Assembly: GCF_028682635.1 (NCBI RefSeq)
Contig: NZ_JANHLK010000006.1
Location: 186,001 to 250,000 of the forward strand
Length of the DNA stretch: 64,000 nt
Direction of reading: 5' to 3'
Source: Pseudomonas putida
GTDB taxonomy: Bacteria > Pseudomonadota > Gammaproteobacteria > Pseudomonadales > Pseudomonadaceae
Part shown: piece after piece, positions 24,219 to 33,153 of the stretch
Layout: the number at the start of each line of letters is the position of its first letter
Position numbering within the stretch: the stretch's first letter is position 1
Notes under the pieces: model-generated
The model's database searches: none
What the model was told of the DNA's origin: nothing
What the model saw: the letters and a program-made list of their open reading frames with translations, nothing else
Translations under genes and position numbers: made by a program

Positions 24219-25655
24219 ATGTTCGGTTTAGAGGCACTTGATCTCGCCCGAATTCAGTTCGCGTTCACTATCTCGTTCCACATCCTGTTTCCAGCCATCA
24301 CCATCGGCCTGGCGAGTTACCTGGCGGTGCTCGAAGGCTTGTGGCTGAAAACCAATAACGACACCTACCGGGACCTCTACCATTTCTGGTCGAAGATCTT
24401 TGCCGTCAATTTCGGTATGGGTGTGGTCTCCGGACTGGTCATGGCCTATCAGTTCGGCACCAACTGGAGCCGCTTCTCGGACTTCGCCGGCGCGGTGACC
24501 GGTCCGTTGCTGACCTATGAAGTGCTCACGGCATTCTTCCTCGAAGCCGGTTTCCTCGGTGTCATGCTGTTCGGCTGGAACAAGGTCGGACGCGGCCTGC
24601 ACTTCTTCTCCACGGTCATGGTCGCCATTGGCACGCTGATCTCGACCTTCTGGATTCTCGCCTCCAACAGCTGGATGCAAACGCCCCAGGGGTTTGAAAT
24701 CATCAACGGCCAGGTGATTCCCACCGACTGGCTGGCGGTGATCTTCAACCCGTCCTTTCCGTACCGCTTGATGCACATGGCGACGGCGGCGTTTGTCGCC
24801 ACGGCGTTCTTCGTGGGTTCCTCGGCGGCCTGGCATCTGCTGCGCGGCAAGGACAATCCGGCGATCCGCACCATGTTGTCGATGGCGATGTGGATGGCCT
24901 TGATCGTCGCACCGATCCAGGCGGTCATCGGCGACTTCCATGGCCTCAATACGCTGGAGCATCAACCGGCCAAGATCGCCGCGATCGAGGGCCACTGGGA
25001 AAACAAGGGCGACGAGGCGACTCCGTTGATCCTGTTCGGCTGGCCGGACATGAAGGAAGAAAAGACCAAATTCGCCGTCGAGATTCCGTACCTGGGCAGC
25101 CTGATCCTGACCCACTCGCTGGATAAACAGGTACCGGCGCTCAAGGAATTTCCACCCGAGGATCGGCCGAATTCGACCATTGTGTTCTGGTCGTTCCGGA
25201 TCATGGTCGGCCTTGGCTTGCTGATGATCTTCACCGGTCTGTGGAGCCTGTGGCTGCGCAAGCGCGACAAGCTGTACACCTCGCGGCCTTTCCTCTACCT
25301 GGCGTTGTGGATGGGGCCGTCCGGGTTGATTGCGATCCTCGCCGGGTGGTTCACCACTGAAATCGGTCGCCAGCCGTGGGTGGTCTACGGCCTGATGCGC
25401 ACGGCGGATGCGTCCTCCAACCATAGTTTCATGCAGATGAGCATCACCTTGATCCTGTTCGTGGTGGTGTATTTCGCGCTGTTCGGTGCAGGTCTCGGCT
25501 ACATGATGCGCCTGGTGCGCAAAGGGCCGAAGATCGACGAAGGCAAGGAAACCAACGAAGGCGGTCCCGGCCAGAAACGTACGCCGGCGCGTCCGTTGTC
25601 CGCAGCGGACGATGAACACGCCGATCACGACCACACCGTGACCAAGGAGATTTGA
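24219..25655 (+). CDS. cioA: Cyanide-insensitive quinol oxidase (bd-type) subunit I
   Basis: A 478-residue bd-type oxidase subunit I, membrane-bound with about nine helices. It carries the N-terminal RIQFAFTISFHILFPA segment (His is a heme ligand), the short Q-loop with the GWxT-like GWFTTEIGRQPW, and heme-ligand His/Met regions in helices 5-9. A His/Asp-rich tail (ADDEHADHDH) ends the protein. It oxidises ubiquinol and reduces O2 at hemes b/d or b/b, and is insensitive to cyanide. AGAGGA precedes the ATG at 24219; upstream in-frame codons are not a sensible start. Confidence 0.9.
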   Translation: MFGLEALDLARIQFAFTISFHILFPAITIGLASYLAVLEGLWLKTNNDTYRDLYHFWSKIFAVNFGMGVVSGLVMAYQFGTNWSRFSDFAGAVTGPLLTYEVLTAFFLEAGFLGVMLFGWNKVGRGLHFFSTVMVAIGTLISTFWILASNSWMQTPQGFEIINGQVIPTDWLAVIFNPSFPYRLMHMATAAFVATAFFVGSSAAWHLLRGKDNPAIRTMLSMAMWMALIVAPIQAVIGDFHGLNTLEHQPAKIAAIEGHWENKGDEATPLILFGWPDMKEEKTKFAVEIPYLGSLILTHSLDKQVPALKEFPPEDRPNSTIVFWSFRIMVGLGLLMIFTGLWSLWLRKRDKLYTSRPFLYLALWMGPSGLIAILAGWFTTEIGRQPWVVYGLMRTADASSNHSFMQMSITLILFVVVYFALFGAGLGYMMRLVRKGPKIDEGKETNEGGPGQKRTPARPLSAADDEHADHDHTVTKEI

Positions 25656-25658
25656 ATC

Positions 25659-26666
25659 ATGGGTATTGATCTTCCGCTGATCTGGGCCGTGATCATCATC
25701 TTCGGCATCATGATGTACGTGGTCATGGACGGATTCGACCTCGGTATCGGCATTCTCTTTCCGTTCATTCCCGGCAAGAGCGACCGCGATGTGATGATGA
25801 ACACCGTCGCCCCGGTCTGGGACGGCAACGAAACCTGGCTGGTGCTGGGCGGTGCGGCGTTGTTCGGGGCTTTCCCGCTAGCCTATTCGGTGGTGCTCTC
25901 GGCCTTGTATCTACCGCTGATCTTCATGCTGATCGGGCTGATCTTCCGCGGCGTGGCGTTCGAATTCCGCTTCAAGGCCAAGGACGACAAGCGCCATTTG
26001 TGGGACAAGGCATTCATCGGCGGTTCGATCGCCGCAACGTTCTTCCAGGGCGTAGCGCTGGGGGCGTTCATCGATGGCCTGCCGGTGGTCGATCGGCAGT
26101 TTGCCGGCGGCTCGCTGGATTGGCTGACCCCCTTCACCCTGTTCTGCGGCGCCGCGCTGGTGGTGGCCTATGCTTTACTCGGTTGCACCTGGCTGATCAT
26201 GAAGACCGAAGGCAAGTTGCAGGAACAGATGCACGATCTGGCGCGCCCCTTGGCGTTCGTCTTGCTGGCGGTGATAGGTGTCGTCAGCATCTGGACTCCT
26301 CTGGCCCACGCCGAGATTGCAGCGCGCTGGTTCACCTTGCCGAACCTGTTCTGGTTCCTGCCGGTGCCGATCCTGGTGCTAGTGACCCTCTACGGATTGA
26401 TCCGCGCGGTGGCGCGCAATGCACACTACACGCCATTCCTGTTGACGCTGGTATTGATCTTCCTCGGTTATAGCGGGCTGGGAATCAGCCTGTGGCCGAA
26501 CATCGTGCCGCCGTCGATCTCGATCTGGGACGCCGCCGCACCGCCGCAAAGCCAAGGCTTCATGCTGGTGGGCACGCTGTTCATCATCCCGTTCATCCTG
26601 GGGTATACCTTCTGGAGCTACTACGTGTTCCGCGGCAAGGTCACTCACGAGGATGGTTATCACTAG
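25659..26666 (+). CDS. cioB: Cyanide-insensitive quinol oxidase subunit II
   Basis: A 335-residue integral membrane subunit of bd-type oxidases with eight or nine helices, including the N-terminal YVVMDGFDLGIGILFPF signature. It supports heme binding by subunit I. AAGGAG lies before the ATG, which follows cioA by 3 bp, so translation is tightly coupled. Confidence 0.95.
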   Translation: MGIDLPLIWAVIIIFGIMMYVVMDGFDLGIGILFPFIPGKSDRDVMMNTVAPVWDGNETWLVLGGAALFGAFPLAYSVVLSALYLPLIFMLIGLIFRGVAFEFRFKAKDDKRHLWDKAFIGGSIAATFFQGVALGAFIDGLPVVDRQFAGGSLDWLTPFTLFCGAALVVAYALLGCTWLIMKTEGKLQEQMHDLARPLAFVLLAVIGVVSIWTPLAHAEIAARWFTLPNLFWFLPVPILVLVTLYGLIRAVARNAHYTPFLLTLVLIFLGYSGLGISLWPNIVPPSISIWDAAAPPQSQGFMLVGTLFIIPFILGYTFWSYYVFRGKVTHEDGYH

Positions 26667-26726
26667 GCCCCTGCTCGCGATGGCGTCAGCACAGGCGCCA
26701 TCCGAGCTTTATTGGAGAAATGTGCC

Positions 26727-26894
26727 ATGCCCGGCAAACATTCCCTGCGCGACATTGAGCAAGCCGAAAAAAAACCGCTGTGGCAGCGGCTCGGCTGGTT
26801 GGCCTTGATCTGGGCGGGCAGCGTCGGCGCGCTGTTCATTGTGGCCAGCCTGATGCGCATGTTCATGAACGCCGCAGGCCTGACGACTCACTGA
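26727..26894 (+). CDS. DUF2474 small membrane subunit of the CIO oxidase
   Basis: A 55-residue protein with one transmembrane helix (about residues 22-44, GWLALIWAGSVGALFIVASL) after a cytoplasmic KKPLWQR segment. DUF2474 proteins follow cioAB and are thought to play the role that CydX plays for cydAB: assembly and stability of the oxidase. I chose the ATG at 26727 with GGAG 9 nt upstream; a TTG at 26712 is also open. It lies 60 bp after cioB and ends the operon before a strong terminator. Confidence 0.85.
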   Translation: MPGKHSLRDIEQAEKKPLWQRLGWLALIWAGSVGALFIVASLMRMFMNAAGLTTH

Positions 26895-26908
26895 AAGCCC
26901 TATGGCAT

Positions 26909-26937
26909 AAAAAACCCTCCAGCTGGAGAGTTTTTTT
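26909..26937. terminator. Bidirectional terminator between cio operon and rlmG
   Basis: CTCCAGCTGGAG core stem extended by flanking CC/AG and A-run/T-run pairs, with As on the left and seven Ts on the right, so it can stop both converging units. Confidence 0.85.
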
Positions 26938-26942
26938 GCGTG

Positions 26943-28067
26943 TTACTTGCGGGCCTTGAGGATCACGAATTTCGGGGTGGCCGCCACTTGCTCGACCCCG
27001 CGGAACAAACGCGCCAGCTTGCTGTGATAGCCCAGATGGCGGTTGCCGACGATGTACAGCGCTCCGCCCACCACCAGCGCCTCACGGGCTTGCTGGAACA
27101 TCCGCCAGGCGAGGAAGTCACCCACCACCTGTTGTTGGTGAAACGGTGGATTGCACAGCACCACATCCAGCGACTGGGGCTCCTGCCCGGCCAGGCCATC
27201 GCCCGCCCGCACGATCACCTCCCGCTCACCCAGCGTGGCGCGCCAGTTTTCGGCGGCCGATTGCACCGCCATGAAGGATTCATCGACCAGCGTGTAGCGG
27301 GCTTCGGGGTTTTGCAGGGCACTGGCGATGGCCAGCACGCCGTTACCGCAACCGAGATCGGCGACCCTTGCGCTGCCGAGGTTCTTCGGCAGGTGCGGCA
27401 AGAAGGCTCGTGTGCCGATGTCCAGGCCTTCACGGCAGAACACGTTGGCGTGATTGAGCAGTTCGATCGCCGGATCATCCAGTCGATAACGGCTCGGGTA
27501 GGGGGACTCGACGGCGGCTTTGGCTTGAGCCGTGGCGATCAACAGCCGGGCTTTTTTTACCGCCAACGAGGCCTGCACCGGGCCAATATAGCGCTCCAGC
27601 AGATCGCCGGCCGCACGCGGCAGATGCTTGACCATTGCTCCGGCAATCACCTGGGCGCCGGGCGACAGTTGGCCTTGCAGGCGGATCAGTTGTTCTTCCA
27701 GTAATGCCAGTGTCTTCGGCACCCGGATCAGCACCCGGTCGAACGGTCCCATAAAGGGTTCACTGGCCGGTACGTGGGGCACGGCGTCAAACGCCTGGCC
27801 GTTACGGGCCAGATTCTTTTCCAGCCCCTGCAAGGCCAGGAACGAATCGCCGCTGCTGGTCACATTGACCCTGCCTGCCAGGCTGACGGCCAATGCGCCA
27901 AAACTGTCGTTCAGCACCAGTACCCGCGAATTCGCCGCGGGCTGCTGCTCGGCCAGGTGATTGAGCAGGTACTCGTCTGCGGCGTCAAAGGCTTGCAGCG
28001 GTTCGTTCTGCTGTTCGGGCTGGCGGATCAGGTCGAGCTGGGCGAACGGGGTTTCGAGCAAGGGCAT
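26943..28067 (-). CDS. rlmG: 23S rRNA (guanine-1835-N2)-methyltransferase
   Basis: A 374-residue class I methyltransferase with duplicated Rossmann-like halves. The N-terminal half is degenerate; the C-terminal half has the SAM motif DLGCGNGVLA (about residues 240-249) and the catalytic NPPFH typical of N2-guanine methylases (RlmG/RsmC/YbiN group). It methylates G1835 of 23S rRNA. The ATG at 28067 gives the standard length for RlmG. Confidence 0.9.
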   Translation of the reverse strand: MPLLETPFAQLDLIRQPEQQNEPLQAFDAADEYLLNHLAEQQPAANSRVLVLNDSFGALAVSLAGRVNVTSSGDSFLALQGLEKNLARNGQAFDAVPHVPASEPFMGPFDRVLIRVPKTLALLEEQLIRLQGQLSPGAQVIAGAMVKHLPRAAGDLLERYIGPVQASLAVKKARLLIATAQAKAAVESPYPSRYRLDDPAIELLNHANVFCREGLDIGTRAFLPHLPKNLGSARVADLGCGNGVLAIASALQNPEARYTLVDESFMAVQSAAENWRATLGEREVIVRAGDGLAGQEPQSLDVVLCNPPFHQQQVVGDFLAWRMFQQAREALVVGGALYIVGNRHLGYHSKLARLFRGVEQVAATPKFVILKARK

Positions 28068-28233
28068 CGGGCAGGGGGCTCTGATAGATAAACGAGGATG
28101 TTCCGCGGCCCTGAGGCGTTTGTTGCGGGCGGGACCGTCCGAGTGAACTGCGGCATGCTTTTTTACACGTCAACACTCAAGAGGGATGCAAATGGTACGA
28201 TTTTTTCTTTTGGATTACCCGCAGGTTTTGTGA

Positions 28234-28965
28234 TCAGCGCAGCGCGCCGCTGCCGAAATAGCCCGCCTTGACTGCGGCAATGACGGCCGAAATCTTGTTA
28301 TTGACCCCCAGTTTCTCAATCGCACTCTGCACATGGAAATTGACGGTGCGTGCACTGAGATTGAGAATCCTGGCACTCTCGTAGGCCGTCTTGCCATCGG
28401 CTGCGAGTTTCAGCACGTCGATTTCCCGAAGCGACAAATTCGTCGCAGCCGATTTTGCCGAATGCGTTGGAAGCGATTGTGCGACCAGTGCATGCAGACG
28501 CTGTCCTATGAAGACGGAAAAGCCGAAATTCTCGTACAGCTCAAACGCACTGATGGGACAATGGCTCCGGGCCAGGCTCAGGATGCTGAACAGGCCGCTT
28601 TCGTCGTCATGCAACGATTGCGACCAGCCGTGTTGAAATCCTTGAATTCCAAGCGCTTCCCACATCGATGGGACTTTGCAGAAGAGCTCTTCACTCCATA
28701 GAACGGGCAACATGGTTTGATTGCAATGAGCCACTACTGGGTCAATTTTACCAAGTTTTTTCTGTTCATACTCGGTGTTCCAGCTTGCAGGATAATTGTT
28801 GAGTCTGAGTGTGTTTATTTGCTCCGATCTGGTTTTGTAAGTGACTGAAAATTCAAAAAATTTATATCCGATATTTTTCGCGAAACGCAGCGCTACCTGG
28901 TAGGCGGTATCGATCTCCTTTGCGCCGGCTATCTGGCTGAGTTGTAACTCCTTCCACCTTTCCAT
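28234..28965 (-). CDS. LuxR-type AHL receptor solo
   Basis: A 243-residue two-domain regulator. The N-terminal domain (about 15-165) has the acyl-homoserine-lactone binding residues: Trp62, Tyr66, Asp75, Pro76 and Trp90, matching the W57/Y61/D70/P71/W85 set of TraR. The C-terminal GerE-type HTH (about 178-240) carries LSLREIDVLKLAADG and ARTVNFHV. So AHL sensing is plausible. No luxI is in the window, which makes it a solo. I chose the ATG at 28965 (GGGAG 7 nt upstream); the frame continues 39 codons further. The 5' half and its upstream region are clearly AT-richer than the neighbours, suggesting acquisition. Confidence 0.85.
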   Translation of the reverse strand: MERWKELQLSQIAGAKEIDTAYQVALRFAKNIGYKFFEFSVTYKTRSEQINTLRLNNYPASWNTEYEQKKLGKIDPVVAHCNQTMLPVLWSEELFCKVPSMWEALGIQGFQHGWSQSLHDDESGLFSILSLARSHCPISAFELYENFGFSVFIGQRLHALVAQSLPTHSAKSAATNLSLREIDVLKLAADGKTAYESARILNLSARTVNFHVQSAIEKLGVNNKISAVIAAVKAGYFGSGALR

Positions 28966-29157
28966 CTTTGAGCTCCCGTTTTCATTGGCTCGGGTGTGTA
29001 TGGATCCAATGTGCAGTACGCACGGATTGTAGGATGTTTCATACAAGGCGGTGAGAATTTTTTGTTTTGTTTTAATTTTCAAATCAGGTTTATGGTTCTA
29101 ATGTGATCTAGTTCGAAAGATGTCAGTGTTAATGTAATTGCGCAGGTTTTCTTATTG

Positions 29158-29175
29158 TTTAACCAAGTGGTTAAA
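29158..29175. promoter_or_regulatory. 18-bp palindrome between the LuxR and fpr genes
   Basis: TTTAACCA-AG-TGGTTAAA, perfect 8-bp arms, in AT-rich DNA 193 bp upstream of the LuxR start and 117 bp upstream of fpr. It differs from the lux-box consensus. It may be an operator for either divergent gene. Confidence 0.5.
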
Positions 29176-29291
29176 TGTATTTGGGAATAGTCACTCATCA
29201 GAAGATGTTTCGCTAAAAACACTACAAATCGCCGGTGTTTATGGGGCCCGCAATGCGAGACACTGCGGTCATGTGTTGAAGGGAGCACCCC

Positions 29292-30068
29292 ATGACCGCC
29301 AGTGAAGAGAAATTTACCCGCCAGACCTTGCTCGATGTCCAGCCGTTGACGTCGAACCTGTTCACCCTGCGCACCACGAGGGATGCAGGTTTTCGCTTTC
29401 GCGCGGGGCAATTCGCCCGGCTGGGCGTGGTCAAGGCGGACGGCAGTACGGTATGGCGCGCCTATTCCATGGTGTCTTCACCCTACGACGAGTTTCTCGA
29501 GTTCTTTTCCATCGTCGTACCCGGCGGCGAATTCACCAGCGAGCTCAGCCGGCTGGGCGTGGGCGATACGCTGCTGGTCGATCGGCAGTCCTATGGTTAC
29601 CTGACACTCGACCGCTTCGTCGACGGCCGTGATTTGTGGCTGTTATCCACCGGTACAGGTCTGGCACCGTTTCTATCGATCCTGCAGGATTTCGAGGTCT
29701 GGGAAAAATTCGAGCGCATCATCCTGGTGTATAGCGTCCGGGAGTCCAGGGAATTGGCTTATCAGGCGCTGATCGCCGGCTTGGCGCAGCGCGACTATTT
29801 GCAGGAGTTTGCCCACAAGTTGCAGCTCATCAACACCGTGACTCGCGAGCGGCACCCCGGCGCCCTCAACGGGCGGATCACCACCTTGATTGAAAACGGC
29901 GAGCTGGAGCGGGCGGCTGGCGTGGCGCTGACGCCTGAGCATTCACGGGTGATGTTGTGCGGAAACCCGCAGATGATCGATGACACGCGCAAATTGCTCA
30001 AGCAGCGCGACATGCACTTGAGCCTCAGCCGGCGACCCGGTCAGGTGGCGGTCGAGAACTTCTGGTAA
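29292..30068 (+). CDS. fpr: Ferredoxin/flavodoxin-NADP(+) reductase
   Basis: A 258-residue FAD enzyme. The RAYSMVSSPYD segment (around residue 57) binds FAD, GTGLAPFLS binds NADP, VMLCGNP follows, and the C-terminus VENFW is the aromatic end typical of bacterial subclass I Fpr. It shuttles electrons between NADPH and ferredoxin or flavodoxin, and in pseudomonads is tied to oxidative stress and iron release. GAAGGGAGC precedes the ATG. It converges with mscL across one shared hairpin. Confidence 0.95.
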   Translation: MTASEEKFTRQTLLDVQPLTSNLFTLRTTRDAGFRFRAGQFARLGVVKADGSTVWRAYSMVSSPYDEFLEFFSIVVPGGEFTSELSRLGVGDTLLVDRQSYGYLTLDRFVDGRDLWLLSTGTGLAPFLSILQDFEVWEKFERIILVYSVRESRELAYQALIAGLAQRDYLQEFAHKLQLINTVTRERHPGALNGRITTLIENGELERAAGVALTPEHSRVMLCGNPQMIDDTRKLLKQRDMHLSLSRRPGQVAVENFW

Positions 30069-30072
30069 AAAA

Positions 30073-30097
30073 AAACGGCGCCTTGATGGCGCCGTTT
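30073..30097. terminator. Bidirectional terminator fpr/mscL
   Basis: AC-GGCGCC-TTGAT-GGCGCC-GT stem with A9 on the left and a T-rich right flank. Confidence 0.9.
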
Positions 30098-30100
30098 GTT

Positions 30101-30514
30101 TCAAGGTCGGTTGTTCTGGGCCTTGAGCAAGTCGCGAATCTCACCGAGCAACTCTTCTTCCTTGGTCGGAACCGGCGGCAGGGTGGGCGCGACGGCTTCT
30201 TCACGCTTGAGGCGGTTGATGGCCTTGACGCCCATGAAGATTGCGAAGGCGACGATGACGAAGTCGATCAGGGTCTGGATGAATTTACCGTACGCCAGCA
30301 CCACCGCCGGGGCATCGCCCTGGGCGGCCTTGAGCGTAATGGCCAGGTCACTGAAGTCCACCCCGCCGATCAGTAGACCGATAGGGGGCATGATCACATC
30401 GCCGACAAACGACGTCACGATCTTGCCGAAAGCAGCGCCGATGATGATACCGACGGCCATGTCGATCACATTGCCTTTGACGGCGAAGGCCTTGAACTCG
30501 CTTATCACGCCCAT
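30101..30514 (-). CDS. mscL: Large-conductance mechanosensitive channel
   Basis: A 137-residue MscL. N-terminal [28 protein letters not shown] forms the amphipathic helix and TM1 gate, TM2 is around residues 75-100, and a C-terminal helical bundle contains [15 protein letters not shown]. It forms homopentameric emergency-release channels in the inner membrane under osmotic downshock. The length is standard. Confidence 0.97.
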   Translation of the reverse strand: MGVISEFKAFAVKGNVIDMAVGIIIGAAFGKIVTSFVGDVIMPPIGLLIGGVDFSDLAITLKAAQGDAPAVVLAYGKFIQTLIDFVIVAFAIFMGVKAINRLKREEAVAPTLPPVPTKEEELLGEIRDLLKAQNNRP

Positions 30515-31133
30515 AGGACATTTCCTTGTTACAGATGAGGTTGGTGAACGCAGTGTAAATCAGCAGATCGCATCCTGCTCGAAACGACTGCGTGTGAGGT
30601 CTGCCTGCAATCGACTGATTCTGCGGTAAAAAGTTTACAAATTGCGCTTCTCCATGCGCCGGGATCTCCTTGCATCTGCTTCCAGCCGCTGGGCAATCGA
30701 TGATGGGCTTGAAAGAAATCGCTATGGATTGCACGAGTGATTTGAATGTTCCGACGCTCACCGGTAAAGGGGTGATAAGTCTTCCAGCAGGTTGCACTGG
30801 TTATTAGGTCAGGGTGTCAATCTACAATCGGATTTAGTGGGAGGTAAGACTCAGGCGTCATATGTTTGTATGACTATTAAAGGTGGTGTTATACATGTAG
30901 GGAGTTGATAGTTAATATTTGTACAGGTTTTTTTCTGTCGCTGTTAGGGTGGCCAGGTATTTTGGTGAATTTGTGTATAAGTAAATAACTTATATGTTAT
31001 GAATTTGTAATTGAGGTCTTTCGAACAAGATTGCTATTCACCAGCCGTATTCAATTAAGGTTGTCTGGCATCAATCGCGACGTACCAGGACAGCTGACCT
31101 GAGCTATCATCGCGGTTTTTGCCGGGAGTTCCG
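30515..31133. other. AT-rich gene-free region between mscL and radA
   Basis: A 619-bp gap. The part next to mscL has normal GC and presumably holds its promoter. Bases 30830-31070 are strikingly AT-rich for this genome, with no open frame that has a ribosome-binding site. A perfect TATAAGT-AAATA-ACTTATA inverted repeat lies at 30976-30994. I see no terminator, tRNA or REP unit. Confidence 0.6.
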
Positions 31134-32501
31134 ATGGCCAAGGCCAAGCGCATGTACGGCTGCACCGAGTGTGGCTCAACCTTTCCCAAGTGGGCCGGAC
31201 AATGTGGCGAGTGCGGCGCCTGGAACACGCTCACCGAAACCATGGTGGAAAGTGGCGGGGCAGCAGCGCCCAGCGGTCGCACCGGCTGGGCCGGCCAGCA
31301 GGCGCAAATCAAGACCCTTGCTGAAGTCAGTGTCGAGGAAGTCCCGCGTTTCTCCACGGCTTCCGGTGAGCTCGACCGGGTGCTCGGTGGCGGCCTGGTA
31401 GACGGCTCGGTAGTGCTGATCGGCGGCGATCCCGGCATCGGCAAATCCACCATTCTGCTGCAAACCTTGTGCAATCTGGCCAAGAGCATGCCGGCGTTGT
31501 ATGTCACGGGCGAAGAGTCGCAGCAGCAGGTGGCCATGCGCGCCCGACGCCTGGGGCTGCCTCAGGATCAGCTGCGGGTCATGACCGAAACCTGCATTGA
31601 AACCATCATTGCCACCGCCCGGCTGGAAAAGCCCCGGGTCATGGTGATCGACTCGATCCAGACGATTTTCACCGAACAGCTGCAATCGGCGCCGGGTGGC
31701 GTGTCCCAGGTTCGCGAAAGCGCGGCGCTGTTGGTGCGCTATGCCAAGCAGAGTGGCACCGCGATTTTCCTTGTGGGGCACGTGACCAAGGAAGGCGCCC
31801 TGGCGGGGCCGCGGGTGCTGGAACACATGGTCGACACCGTGCTGTATTTTGAAGGTGAATCCGACGGGCGCCTGCGCCTGTTGCGGGCGGTAAAAAATCG
31901 TTTCGGCGCGGTCAACGAACTGGGCGTGTTCGGCATGACCGACAAAGGCCTGAAAGAAGTCTCCAATCCTTCGGCTATTTTTCTGACCCGTGCCCAGGAA
32001 GAAGTCCCAGGCAGTGTGGTCATGGCGACATGGGAAGGCACACGGCCGATGCTGGTGGAAGTCCAGGCGCTGGTCGATGACAGTCACCTGGCCAATCCGC
32101 GCCGGGTGACCCTGGGCCTGGACCAGAACCGCCTGGCGATGTTGTTGGCGGTCTTGCACCGGCACGGCGGCATTCCCACCCACGACCAGGATGTGTTTCT
32201 CAACGTGGTCGGTGGGGTGAAAGTACTGGAAACGGCATCTGACCTGGCCTTGATGGCAGCCGTCATGTCGAGTTTGCGTAATCGGCCGCTGCCCCATGAC
32301 CTGCTGGTGTTCGGTGAGGTCGGCCTGTCCGGTGAAGTGCGCCCGGTGCCTAGCGGTCAGGAGCGCCTGAAGGAAGCGGCCAAGCACGGCTTCAAGCGGG
32401 CGATCGTGCCCAAGGGCAATGCACCGAAAGAAGCGCCGCCGGGGTTACAGATCATCGCGGTCACCCGACTGGAGCAGGCGCTCGACGCCCTCTTCGAATA
32501 A
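31134..32501 (+). CDS. radA: DNA repair/recombination helicase RadA
   Basis: A 455-residue RadA (Sms). It has a four-cysteine zinc finger (Cys10, Cys13, Cys24, Cys27), a RecA-like ATPase with Walker A GGDPGIGKST (about residues 98-107), the RadA-specific KNRFG motif (KNRFGAVNELG), and a C-terminal Lon-like, proteolytically inactive domain. It drives branch migration during recombination and fork repair. The ATG at 31134 is preceded by GGGAG. Confidence 0.97.
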   Translation: MAKAKRMYGCTECGSTFPKWAGQCGECGAWNTLTETMVESGGAAAPSGRTGWAGQQAQIKTLAEVSVEEVPRFSTASGELDRVLGGGLVDGSVVLIGGDPGIGKSTILLQTLCNLAKSMPALYVTGEESQQQVAMRARRLGLPQDQLRVMTETCIETIIATARLEKPRVMVIDSIQTIFTEQLQSAPGGVSQVRESAALLVRYAKQSGTAIFLVGHVTKEGALAGPRVLEHMVDTVLYFEGESDGRLRLLRAVKNRFGAVNELGVFGMTDKGLKEVSNPSAIFLTRAQEEVPGSVVMATWEGTRPMLVEVQALVDDSHLANPRRVTLGLDQNRLAMLLAVLHRHGGIPTHDQDVFLNVVGGVKVLETASDLALMAAVMSSLRNRPLPHDLLVFGEVGLSGEVRPVPSGQERLKEAAKHGFKRAIVPKGNAPKEAPPGLQIIAVTRLEQALDALFE

Positions 32502-32511
32502 CACCAATCCC

Positions 32512-32614
32512 CTGTAGCAGCGAGCTTGCTCGCGATGGACGTCAACGATGACGCGAGCTGTCTGAGTGAGCGCGTGATCCGGACGTTTTTCGCGAACAAG
32601 CTCGCTCCTGCAGG
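32512..32614. repeat. Paired inverted REP element
   Basis: CTGTAGCAGCGAGCTTGCTCGCGA ends are mirrored by CGCGAACAAGCTCGCTCCTGCAG, 103 bp overall, between radA and the converging PilZ gene. Confidence 0.8.
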
Positions 32615-32624
32615 GGGGGGCGAT

Positions 32625-32993
32625 TCAGATTTCGATGAGGGCACCCAGTTCCCGCTCAAGCTCCTGCGGATCCCCCAGATTGAATTCAATCAATCGCCGC
32701 AGGCGCTCAATGGACTCCAGGCTGATATGCCTGCACTCGAAGCCGAGCTGCCCGTGGTCTTGATGGGTCAACTGCACATCCATCTCGATATCGACGTCTT
32801 CGCTCAGATGGATGTCGACAAAAAAATCTTGCTGCGGATCGCCCAGCCAGGGTTCCGGCCGCTCGATCAGCAAGCCCTTGAGCGACAGGTCGATCAGTTT
32901 CACCGGCCAGATGAACGGCCCCTGGCCCAGCTCGGTTCTGGCATCGAACGCAATACGTTTGAAACGGCGACGTTCGGCAGGGAGCTCGCTCAT
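32625..32993 (-). CDS. mapZ: PilZ-domain c-di-GMP receptor, MapZ-like
   Basis: A 122-residue single PilZ domain. Both c-di-GMP motifs are intact: RRRFKR (residues 8-13) and DLSLKG (35-40). Length, sequence feel and position next to radA and cstA match P. aeruginosa PA4608 (MapZ), which on binding c-di-GMP inhibits the chemotaxis methyltransferase CheR1. It thus links c-di-GMP to flagellar motor switching. The converging 3' side has a REP pair; the 5' side is divergent from cstA. Confidence 0.85.
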   Translation of the reverse strand: MSELPAERRRFKRIAFDARTELGQGPFIWPVKLIDLSLKGLLIERPEPWLGDPQQDFFVDIHLSEDVDIEMDVQLTHQDHGQLGFECRHISLESIERLRRLIEFNLGDPQELERELGALIEI

Positions 32994-33074
32994 GGCACGA
33001 TCCTCGGAAATGTACGCTGACTATAGACCGGCATCGCGAAAAGCTGCCAGCGCCGCCAGGTGTCTAGACCAATG

Positions 33075-33093
33075 TTGGGGTATGGCCTTTGCT
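33075..33093 (+). promoter_or_regulatory. Candidate sigma-54 (-24/-12) promoter of cstA
   Basis: TTGGGG-...-TTTGCT with GG-N10-GC spacing, 61 bp before the cstA ATG. The -12 element TTTGC is good; the -24 element lacks the usual GGCAC. Pyruvate/carbon-starvation transporters in pseudomonads are often under enhancer-type regulators, which fits. Confidence 0.4.
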
Positions 33094-33153
33094 GTCAGGC
33101 GAGCTAAACTCGATGTTGCTGTCTTTCTTGTCCACTCTGGCTGGAATAATAAA

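Noticed and set aside
24228..25634. 468-codon minus-strand frame opposite cioA
   Set aside because: His/Gln/Arg-rich antisense product; CioA motifs are intact on the other strand.
28186..28233. Fifteen-codon plus-strand ORF (MQMVRFFLLDYPQVL) with GAGGG just before it
   Set aside because: Very short, abuts the LuxR stop, and there is no supporting context. It cannot be told from chance.
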